DNA from: Chloroflexota bacterium
Lineage (GTDB): Bacteria > Chloroflexota > Dehalococcoidia > UBA3495
DNA length: 8,446 bases
Assembly: GCA_002707185.1 (NCBI GenBank)
Contig: PAMF01000065.1
Span: 8,288 to 16,733, forward strand
Reading direction: 5' to 3'
Part shown: one piece after another, positions 1 to 5,755 of the stretch
Layout of the letters: each line of letters begins with the position of its first letter
How positions within the stretch are numbered: position 1 is the stretch's first letter
Notes under the pieces: model-generated
The model's input: only the letters and a program-made list of their open reading frames with translations
Told to the model about the DNA's origin: nothing
Databases searched by the model: none
Translations under genes and position numbers: made by a program

Positions 1-554
1 CCTTTTACGTCCAACAATTCAATCTCGAAAACTAGCGTATCTCCCGGCTTGATTATAGGTCCGACTCCTCTGTCACCATACGCCAAATCTGAGGGAATAA
101 CCAACTGCCTCTTACCTCCAATTCTCATTGAAGCTACTCCTTCATCCCAACCTTTAATGACACTTTTCTGTCCCAACGTAAACTCAAACGGAATCCCTCG
201 GTCAACCGAACTATCAAATTTAGTGCCATCCAGCAAACTGCCAGTATAGTGAACTACGACTATGGAACCTTCCCTGGCCCTATCACCTTTTCCAGCTATT
301 AAATCTTTAATTTGAAGTCCCGATTCGGTAACTAAAGTTTCTGCATCTAAAGTCAATCCTGTATTTGAAATCATAGGAGTTGCAACAGAAGGCTGTTCTA
401 CTACTAGTGACTCCTTCTTCTCGGCAGACGGCAAATCGCTAGACGCGTCTTCTATCAGAGGAGGAGTAGATGTTGGCCATCTCGTGGGTTCAGCTACCAC
501 ATCACACGCTAATAGCGCCAATATTAAGACTACTACCAGGAAACAACGAATCAT
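1..554 (-). CDS. FKBP-type peptidyl-prolyl cis-trans isomerase, predicted lipoprotein (C-terminus cut by window edge)
   Basis: Reading the minus strand from the ATG at 554-552 gives 184 codons without a stop before the left edge. Residues 1-17 form a short positive start and a hydrophobic stretch ending in LALLAC, a lipobox-like signal with Cys17 as the lipidation site. Residues 18-75 are a Pro/Ser/Thr/Glu-rich linker. Residues 78-184 are an FKBP domain. Most of the human FKBP12 pocket residues are recognisable: Tyr103, Phe113-Asp114, Val132-Ile133, Trp136, Tyr159 and Phe176. The family catalyses cis-trans isomerisation of X-Pro bonds, so this copy probably helps folding of exported proteins outside the cytoplasmic membrane. 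The domain normally ends at about ELLDVK, so only a few residues should be missing. GGGAG (minus strand, 565-561) lies 6 bases before the ATG. The gene is divergent from lutA and probably functionally unrelated to it. Confidence 0.93.
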   Translation of the reverse strand, partial: MIRCFLVVVLILALLACDVVAEPTRWPTSTPPLIEDASSDLPSAEKKESLVVEQPSVATPMISNTGLTLDAETLVTESGLQIKDLIAGKGDRAREGSIVVVHYTGSLLDGTKFDSSVDRGIPFEFTLGQKSVIKGWDEGVASMRIGGKRQLVIPSDLAYGDRGVGPIIKPGDTLVFEIELLDVK

Positions 555-675
555 TAGACACTCCCAAGAATCAAATACCAGAGACCTCTTATATTTAGCC
601 ATCCAGCCCTAGTTACCCAATTTGCCATGGCCAAAGTCGTCTGCTAACCTAGCCGAAACAATCCTGGAAAAGAAA

Positions 676-1437
676 ATGAACCACTCACAAACAGATATGA
701 TTAAGGTTTCACTGTTCTGCACATGTATTATAGATCAACTATACCCTGAAGTTGGTAAAAGCGTTGTTAACGTCTTACGCCAATCCGGCTGTGACGTAGA
801 CTTTCCCATTAATCAAACGTGTTGTGGGCAACCACTTTACAATTCTGGATTCACACAAGAGTCTAAAAAGTTAGCTTTGAAAGTATTAAATGATTTCGAG
901 CATAGTAACTACGTCATAGTACCTTCCGGATCATGTGCAGCCATGATGCGAAACTTTTATTTAGACCTATTTGCTAAAGATCAGAAAAATCTAGCTAGGG
1001 CAACAGCGTTTGCTGGAAAAGTTTTTGAATTTTCAGAATTTTTAGTACGAGTATTAAAAATCGAAGACATAGGAGCTAAATACACTGGCAAGGGTACTTA
1101 TCACCCAAGCTGTCATTTATTGAGAGAAATAGGAGAACGGGAGGCACCTAAAATCTTGTTAGATAACGTGGATGGCTTAGATCTAGTCTCCCTACCTCAA
1201 GCAGAATATTGTTGTGGATTTGGGGGAAGTTTTTCTATCAAATACCCTCATATTTCTGAAGCCATGGGGACAGATAAAGCAGAAAACGTAGTTTCTACCG
1301 GAGCAGACTCGCTAATTTCATGCGACATGGGATGTTTGATGCAAATAGATGGTCTATTGAGCAGAGCTAAAAGCACCGTTCAAATACGCCATTTATCACA
1401 GATTCTTGATCAGGAGATTCATAGTGCCAGAAGTTAA
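676..1437 (+). CDS. lutA: L-lactate oxidation iron-sulfur protein LutA (two CCG domains)
   Basis: LutA is the heterodisulfide-reductase-like cysteine-rich subunit of the LutABC (YkgEFG) system, which oxidises L-lactate to pyruvate. Two CCG domains are visible. The first has Cys15/Cys17 near the N-terminus, CCGQ at 49-52 and SGSC ending at Cys87. The second has HPSCH (Cys146), CCGFGG at 179-184 and CDMGC (Cys216, Cys220). These cysteines are expected to bind a non-cubane iron-sulfur cluster, as in related CCG proteins. Length is 253 residues against about 240 for the family. Three in-frame ATGs are possible: 622, 676 and 697. The family usually begins at the MIKVSLF stretch (697), but that ATG has no ribosome site. 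The ATG at 676 has a modest GGAAAAG just upstream, so I chose it; 697 remains plausible. No convincing promoter is visible in the spacer at 555-675. The 3' end overlaps lutB by 14 bases. Confidence 0.93.
   Translation: MNHSQTDMIKVSLFCTCIIDQLYPEVGKSVVNVLRQSGCDVDFPINQTCCGQPLYNSGFTQESKKLALKVLNDFEHSNYVIVPSGSCAAMMRNFYLDLFAKDQKNLARATAFAGKVFEFSEFLVRVLKIEDIGAKYTGKGTYHPSCHLLREIGEREAPKILLDNVDGLDLVSLPQAEYCCGFGGSFSIKYPHISEAMGTDKAENVVSTGADSLISCDMGCLMQIDGLLSRAKSTVQIRHLSQILDQEIHSARS
1412..1416 (+). promoter_or_regulatory. Ribosome binding site setting the lutB GTG start
   Basis: AGGAG lies within the 3' end of lutA, 7 bases before the GTG at 1424. It favours this GTG over the upstream in-frame TTG at 1406, which has no comparable site and would overlap the Shine-Dalgarno itself. 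The arrangement suggests translational coupling of lutA and lutB. Confidence 0.75.
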
Positions 1438-2869
1438 AACCCGAGATTTCAAACATTCATCAACGATAGCCCTTAAAAATCCTCAACTCCAACAGGCTCT
1501 CAAAAGAGCCGGCACCGGGTTCGATGGCGCCAGGCTGCAAGCAATTGATAGCGTGGGGCCAGATAATTGGGAACTATGGCGAGATGAAGCACGGAAAATA
1601 AAAATTCACGCATTAGAAAATCTTGATTATTATCTTGATTTACTCGTACAAAAAGTCACTCAAAACGGCGGGAGTGTCCACTTTGCTAAAGATTCAGAAG
1701 AAGCAAATTTAATAGTTTCACAGATAGCTAAAAGTCGAAATGTTCAAATAGCTACCAAAAGTAAATCTATGGTGTCCGAGGAACTGGACCTAAATAAAGT
1801 CCTAGAAAAATCTGGTGTAGAAGTGTACGAAACTGATCTCGGAGAGTACATCATACAATTAGCAGAAGAAACCCCTTCCCATCTAGTGGCTCCTGCTTTG
1901 CATAAAACCAAAGAGGAAGTAGCTCTGCTGCTACATGAAAAGCTACAGGTCCCAATTCTAGATGATATAGAGGCTATGGCGCGGGTAGCGAGAGATGTAT
2001 TAAGAGACAAATTTTTTAAAGCTGATATGGGCATCAGCGGAGCCAATTTTTTAATCGCAGAAACCGGGAGCTTGGTTATCATCACCAATGAAGGAAACGG
2101 CAGATTATGTACTTCTGCTCCCCGTGTACACGTCGGTATAACCGGAATGGAAAAGGTAATCCCATCATTACAAGATTTGGGATTATTCCTAAGATTATTG
2201 CCACGTTCTGCAACTGGACAGCATCTTACGAGTTACGTGAGCATTGTTAATGGTCCAAAAAGAGAAACGGACGAAGACGGCCCATCAGAGTTTCACCTAG
2301 TCCTAGTGGACAATGGACGATCCCGCATGCTCGCTGATCCGGAACTGCGAGAAGCGCTCTACTGCATCCGGTGTGGTGCATGTTTAAATATATGCCCTGT
2401 TTATCAAAAAGTGGGTGGGCACTCCTACGGGTGGGTTTATCCAGGACCAATTGGAGCAATCGTCTCTCCCACACTAGTTGGGCTTAAAAACGCCAGCGAT
2501 CTACCCTTCGCGTCAAGTTTGTGCGGAGCATGCAAAGACGCATGTCCTATAAAGATCAATATCCCAAGGATGTTACTTCATCAACGCCATAAGTTATCCG
2601 AAAGTACTGATGTATCCGAGAGTAATGTCGGGCTTACCGGCCGTTTAGTAGCTAAATTATTGGGCCACATTCTACAGCATCCTAAACAGCTATCAATAAC
2701 TCGATCAGTAATACGTTTAATACAACTGCCTTTGTCGAATAAGGGAACAATTAAGAAAAACAGTTTGCCGATTTTATCTCGGTGGACCAAAAACAGAGAC
2801 ATGAAAGTTATTGCACCAAAAAGCTTTAAATCTATTTGGCAAACGGAACTATACAAAGACAAAGACTGA
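1424..2869 (+). CDS. lutB: L-lactate oxidation iron-sulfur protein LutB (LUD domain plus ferredoxin clusters)
   Basis: LutB is the large subunit of the LutABC lactate oxidation complex and probably passes electrons through two [4Fe-4S] clusters. The 481-residue length matches the family (about 475). Residues from about 60 to 300 form the LUD domain, with the conserved ETGS motif at 213-216 followed by a CTSAPRVHVG stretch. Two ferredoxin motifs follow: CIRCGACLNICP at 314-325 and CGACKDACP at 367-375, which together supply seven Cys for the clusters. The C-terminal part resembles the LutB C-terminal extension, ending in a typical RD...APKSF...W pattern. The GTG start is chosen because it has a good ribosome site and gives the usual N-terminus. 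The gene overlaps lutA by 14 bases and is 38 bases before lutC, so the three are very likely one transcript. Cytoplasmic; no signal peptide or membrane segment is visible. Confidence 0.95.
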   Translation: MPEVKTRDFKHSSTIALKNPQLQQALKRAGTGFDGARLQAIDSVGPDNWELWRDEARKIKIHALENLDYYLDLLVQKVTQNGGSVHFAKDSEEANLIVSQIAKSRNVQIATKSKSMVSEELDLNKVLEKSGVEVYETDLGEYIIQLAEETPSHLVAPALHKTKEEVALLLHEKLQVPILDDIEAMARVARDVLRDKFFKADMGISGANFLIAETGSLVIITNEGNGRLCTSAPRVHVGITGMEKVIPSLQDLGLFLRLLPRSATGQHLTSYVSIVNGPKRETDEDGPSEFHLVLVDNGRSRMLADPELREALYCIRCGACLNICPVYQKVGGHSYGWVYPGPIGAIVSPTLVGLKNASDLPFASSLCGACKDACPIKINIPRMLLHQRHKLSESTDVSESNVGLTGRLVAKLLGHILQHPKQLSITRSVIRLIQLPLSNKGTIKKNSLPILSRWTKNRDMKVIAPKSFKSIWQTELYKDKD

Positions 2870-2907
2870 ACTATACTTATACAGCAATGCCCTTAGAGAA
2901 ATAACTA

Positions 2908-3660
2908 ATGACAGAAATACTGGGAACACCAAAAGATGATTTTCTCGCTTCGGTTAGGGAAGCATTGGGCAGATCAACACCATCAAACCCTTCACCTCCC
3001 TACTTCAGATTAGAAGAATCTCTAACAGATTTAGAAAAAATGGAACAGGATCTCAAAGAGCGGTTATTGGTCGACCATGATCAAAGGATCAATGCACTAG
3101 TTGAATCAGCTCGGGCAACGGCATGGAATGTTAATAGATTTCCTAATGTGGAAGAAGCTACGAGTTATATAGCAGATCTACTCACTGCATTAGGAGTGAA
3201 ACACGCTGTCCGTTCTAATCAGCCAATATTCCACCAGATTCCCATAGACGAACTACTGAATGACCTTAGCGTAGAATCAACCGTTATAGATCAGATCGGA
3301 GCAGGTGGCCTTTCGCATCCTCAAGCACGTCAGAAAATGATTGACGCAGATATCGGCATAACTGGGTCAGATTACTGTGTAGTCGAAACAGGATCGGTTG
3401 TAATATTACCAAGAGCCGGATTGAGCCGGTTGGTATCGTTAGCACCTCCCATACATCTGGCTATAGTGAGGCCCCAAGAAATCGTAGACACTCTGGACGA
3501 TATTTTCCTCCTTCGCCGGCTGGATTATCTACGAAACGGTGGGGATATGGGGAGTTATCTAAACTTCATATCAGGGCCTAGCAGAACAGCCGATATAGAA
3601 CAAACGCTGGTGGTCGGTGTTCATGGACCTAAAGAAGTGCATATGGTAGTACTCGGGTAA
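2908..3660 (+). CDS. lutC: Lactate utilization protein LutC (LUD domain)
   Basis: LutC (YkgG family) is the third component needed with LutA and LutB for L-lactate oxidation; its exact biochemical role is not settled. The 250 residues start with a variable helical segment (about 1-75, including a KDDFLASVREALGR stretch typical of the family) and continue into a LUD domain. Conserved LUD signatures are GITGSDYCVVETGSVV at 150-165 and FISGPSRTADIEQT at 220-233, followed by the family-typical GVHGPKEVH end. The domain is a visible relative of the one in LutB, with the ETGS motif shared. The ATG at 2908 has only a weak purine-rich stretch (AGAGAA) upstream, so translation may rely partly on read-on from lutB. 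The stop lies 29 bases before the next gene, which has its own strong ribosome site. Confidence 0.94.
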   Translation: MTEILGTPKDDFLASVREALGRSTPSNPSPPYFRLEESLTDLEKMEQDLKERLLVDHDQRINALVESARATAWNVNRFPNVEEATSYIADLLTALGVKHAVRSNQPIFHQIPIDELLNDLSVESTVIDQIGAGGLSHPQARQKMIDADIGITGSDYCVVETGSVVILPRAGLSRLVSLAPPIHLAIVRPQEIVDTLDDIFLLRRLDYLRNGGDMGSYLNFISGPSRTADIEQTLVVGVHGPKEVHMVVLG

Positions 3661-3689
3661 TTAAACTTACTTAACGGAGGCAGTTACAG

Positions 3690-4031
3690 ATGCCAATGAG
3701 GGTTGGATTTACCCTTTTTCGTAAGGAAATGCTAGAACGAGAGCTGGCCGGAATCCAAGAACTCCTTCCTACTCTGGGCGTAGAGAAAGTGATTTTGACG
3801 GGAGACATGATCACTGAAGACTTCAGCCCTGATAGCAGCATAGATTTGATAGTTGTACACAAGACTGATGCCACTTTTGGAAGAAGAGCCGATTTCTTCT
3901 CTTATCATCTGGGAAGTTATGTCGCCGTTAACACACAGGTATACACTCCCGAAGAGTTCGAAGTATTACAATATACCTTGCCAGCTCTTAACGAAGCATG
4001 CCAAAAAGGAAGAGTGATTTTCGATGCCTGA
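3690..4031 (+). CDS. Small MNT-fold nucleotidyltransferase-like protein with degenerate active site
   Basis: This 113-residue protein resembles minimal nucleotidyltransferases (MNT, Pol-beta fold) that pair with HEPN proteins. The pattern runs helix (about 9-29), strand VEKVIL (31-36), TGD turn, then [10 protein letters not shown] at 47-56. Family members usually have G-S followed by D-x-D, as in PDSDIDLLV. Here the Ser after Gly38 is Asp39, and the first acid of D-x-D is Ser50; only Asp52 remains. The later FGRRADFF and [10 protein letters not shown] stretches are typical of the compact MNT partners of HEPN proteins. GGAGG at 3676-3680 is 9 bases before the ATG; the ATG two codons later (3696) is an alternative start. 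It overlaps the next gene by 8 bases and follows lutC by 29, so cotranscription with lut is possible. Nucleotidyl transfer activity is doubtful; a binding or regulatory role is inferred only. Confidence 0.82.
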   Translation: MPMRVGFTLFRKEMLERELAGIQELLPTLGVEKVILTGDMITEDFSPDSSIDLIVVHKTDATFGRRADFFSYHLGSYVAVNTQVYTPEEFEVLQYTLPALNEACQKGRVIFDA

Positions 4032-4425
4032 TTATAAATCAGAGGCAACACGTTGGTTAAGACAGGCGGAGCAAGATCTCATGGATGCGTCTTATAATAA
4101 GGATGGTGAGAGATTCAACATATCTTGTTTTCTTTGCCAACAGGCATCTGAAAAAGCCATTAAGGCGTTTCTATATCTCAAAGGAGCAGAAGATGTATGG
4201 GGACATTCTTTGATAGATCTTTGTGAAGATGCCAAAATCTTTGACATGTTTTTCGACACCATCAAAAGCGAAGCCCGCCAATTAGATAAATACTATGAAC
4301 TGACTCGTTATCCAGAATTTTTACCGGGAGGTATATGCTCCGAAGCTTTCGATGTAAACGACGCCGATCGAGCATATGAACTATCCAGTTTCGTAGTAGG
4401 GTTCGTGAAAGAACGGATAATATGA
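4024..4425 (+). CDS. HEPN domain-containing protein (partner of the preceding MNT-like protein)
   Basis: The 133-residue, all-helical protein matches the compact HEPN family that sits beside MNT genes. Signatures are [12 protein letters not shown] (8-19), [16 protein letters not shown] (35-50), WGHSL (59-63) and [10 protein letters not shown] (90-99), the last being a hallmark of this group. HEPN ribonucleases rely on an R-x(4-6)-H motif. The matching place here is Arg30 followed by x6 and Leu37, where related proteins can have His. The only His in the protein is His61, in the conserved GHS turn. RNase activity is therefore uncertain. The start overlaps the MNT-like gene by 8 bases, a typical arrangement for MNT-HEPN pairs; AAGGAAGAG at 4006-4014 serves as ribosome site. 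The 73-base convergent gap to the glycerate kinase shows no clear terminator hairpin. The family includes toxin-antitoxin pairs and housekeeping pairs of unknown role. Confidence 0.85.
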   Translation: MPDYKSEATRWLRQAEQDLMDASYNKDGERFNISCFLCQQASEKAIKAFLYLKGAEDVWGHSLIDLCEDAKIFDMFFDTIKSEARQLDKYYELTRYPEFLPGGICSEAFDVNDADRAYELSSFVVGFVKERII

Positions 4426-4498
4426 CCTGTATTAGCAGATTCCCGTCTACATGAAAAGAGTCCATTACAGGAAATGCCCTGCAGGTTGGCACCTTTAG

Positions 4499-5644
4499 CT
4501 AAGGCCGCATAGATCCTCCAAGCTTAATCAGCCGCATAGTACGATCTGCTGCAGCCTCCAACAACTCCTCTGTCCTAGACAGGCTCTGATCAAACGCCAT
4601 AGGACGATCGGCTATACAAACTACAGCGGATATACCGTGCTTGTATAATTCTTCATAACCTTTGCCAAGACTTCCGGCTAATACGACAGTTGGAACATTA
4701 TGAGCGGTTGCTTTCCTAGCAACCCCCATTGGAGCTTTATCATAGACTGTTGATGCGTCAGATTGTCCTTCCCCTGTAATAACTAAGTCGGCACCGTTAA
4801 CATGTTTTTCAAACTCCAATACATCACAAACCATATCTATGCCAGATCTCAGTTCAGCATTGGCGAATGCTAACAAACCGGCCCCCAATCCCCCTGCAGC
4901 CCCTGATCCAGGTTTATCCGAGACATCCATACCTATATCTGACTTTATAATATCCGCTAAATGCATAAGAGCTGAATCTAGCCGGTTTATAATTTCTGTA
5001 TTTGCACCTTTTTGAGGTCCATAAACTGCCGAAGCTCCAGTTGGTCCGCAAAGCGGGTTGGTAACATCGGTTGCACCTATGATTTCCGCAGACTTAAGCC
5101 CGGGGTGAATCGTGGCTAAATCAATGTGAGCTAGCTCCGATAACGCAGCACCGCCATCCGATACAGTTTTGCCATCGCGGTCCAGAAATTGGACTCCGAG
5201 AGCAGATGCCATCCCAGCACCGCCATCATTGGTGGCACTCCCGCCTAATCCTACTATGATCCTAGAATAACCCTTATCAAGGGCTTCTTTTATGATTTGC
5301 CCTGTACCTCTTGTCGTAGTATTCAGAGGATTTCGTCTTTTAGGTGGGACCAAAACAAGACCAGACGCCTGAGCCATTTCAATTACCGCCGTTTGACCAT
5401 CTCCCATGACACCCCATTCGGCTTCAACAGCAAAACCTAAAGGGCCAGTGACAACGCTCTTAAATGTCTGTCCGCCAGTACTATCAATCAGAGCACTCAA
5501 TGTTCCATCGCCTCCATCAGCTACCGGAACAAGCACTATCTCAGTAGTCGAATCACATATTAATACTCCCCGAGCAATAGCCCGAGCGGCAGCCATTGCA
5601 GATAGACTACCCTTAAAAGCTTGTGGTGCAATTACTACTTTCAT
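4499..5644 (-). CDS. Glycerate kinase (GarK/GlxK family)
   Basis: The family phosphorylates D-glycerate with ATP, most members giving 2-phosphoglycerate, and so links glyoxylate, serine or hydroxypyruvate breakdown to glycolysis. The 381 residues equal the usual length of the GarK/GlxK family. Visible motifs: IAPQAFKGSLSA at 5-16, VPVADGGDGT at 39-48, NPLNTTTRGTG at 105-115, GLGGSATNDGGAG at 132-144, TNPLCGPTGAS at 195-205, a Gly-rich GSGAAGGLGAG at 246-256, and ITGEGQSDAST at 289-299. The last motif is usually GEGR-x-D; Gln294 replaces the Arg. The first motif has QA where many members have DS. The protein is probably active, since the remaining motifs are intact. No Shine-Dalgarno is seen before the ATG at 5644, and a TATAAT lies very close upstream. 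The gene is convergent to the HEPN gene and divergent from the M20 pair, so it is probably its own transcript. Confidence 0.95.
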   Translation of the reverse strand: MKVVIAPQAFKGSLSAMAAARAIARGVLICDSTTEIVLVPVADGGDGTLSALIDSTGGQTFKSVVTGPLGFAVEAEWGVMGDGQTAVIEMAQASGLVLVPPKRRNPLNTTTRGTGQIIKEALDKGYSRIIVGLGGSATNDGGAGMASALGVQFLDRDGKTVSDGGAALSELAHIDLATIHPGLKSAEIIGATDVTNPLCGPTGASAVYGPQKGANTEIINRLDSALMHLADIIKSDIGMDVSDKPGSGAAGGLGAGLLAFANAELRSGIDMVCDVLEFEKHVNGADLVITGEGQSDASTVYDKAPMGVARKATAHNVPTVVLAGSLGKGYEELYKHGISAVVCIADRPMAFDQSLSRTEELLEAAADRTMRLIKLGGSMRP

Positions 5645-5655
5645 TAGATACCATT

Positions 5656-5684
5656 ATTATACAGACGGATCCAACCCGTGTATC
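5656..5684 (-). promoter_or_regulatory. Candidate sigma-70-type promoter for the glycerate kinase gene
   Basis: On the minus strand a perfect TATAAT (5661-5656) has a weak GATACA (5684-5679, 3 of 6 against TTGACA) 17 bases upstream. Transcription would begin around 5649, giving only a few bases of leader before the ATG at 5644. That fits the lack of a Shine-Dalgarno there. This rests on sequence pattern only. Confidence 0.35.
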
Positions 5685-5746
5685 TAAATATTTTTCTCTC
5701 TGTTAGAATTCGTTAGCGATAAAACAATTTGAAGCTGGATACCTAT

Positions 5747-5751
5747 GGAGG
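5747..5751 (+). promoter_or_regulatory. Ribosome binding site deciding the start of the first M20 gene
   Basis: GGAGG ends 4 bases before the ATG at 5756. It lies inside the extension that would result from the upstream TTG at 5729, so it argues for the ATG. The chosen N-terminus (MP, then a charged helix) also aligns with that of the downstream paralog. Confidence 0.7.
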
Positions 5752-5755
5752 AAAT

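Noticed and set aside
49..249. Open frame of 66 codons on the plus strand
   Set aside because: It lies antisense to the FKBP gene, whose minus-strand frame encodes a clear domain, and it resembles no protein family.
555..675. Promoter or operator for lutABC in the divergent spacer
   Set aside because: TATATT at 590-595 looks like a -10 box but has no matching -35, and no inverted repeat stands out. Too weak to call.
1744..2862. Three minus-strand open frames of 75-114 codons
   Set aside because: They are fully antisense to lutB, have no recognisable domains, and their composition is that of reverse-complemented coding sequence.
2872..2877. Internal promoter ahead of lutC (TATACT)
   Set aside because: No -35-like hexamer lies at proper spacing, and the 38-base lutB-lutC gap fits a single transcript.
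3690..4425. Active toxin-antitoxin or defence island
   Set aside because: The catalytic residues of both proteins look degraded, and there are no mobile-element genes, att-like repeats or other defence genes nearby. Only the family membership supports it.
4426..4498. Possible terminator between the HEPN and glycerate kinase genes
   Set aside because: CCTGTA (4426-4431) can pair with TACAGG (4466-4471), but the loop is 34 bases and no T-run follows. The CCTGCAGG palindrome at 4478-4485 has no loop. Neither is a credible terminator.
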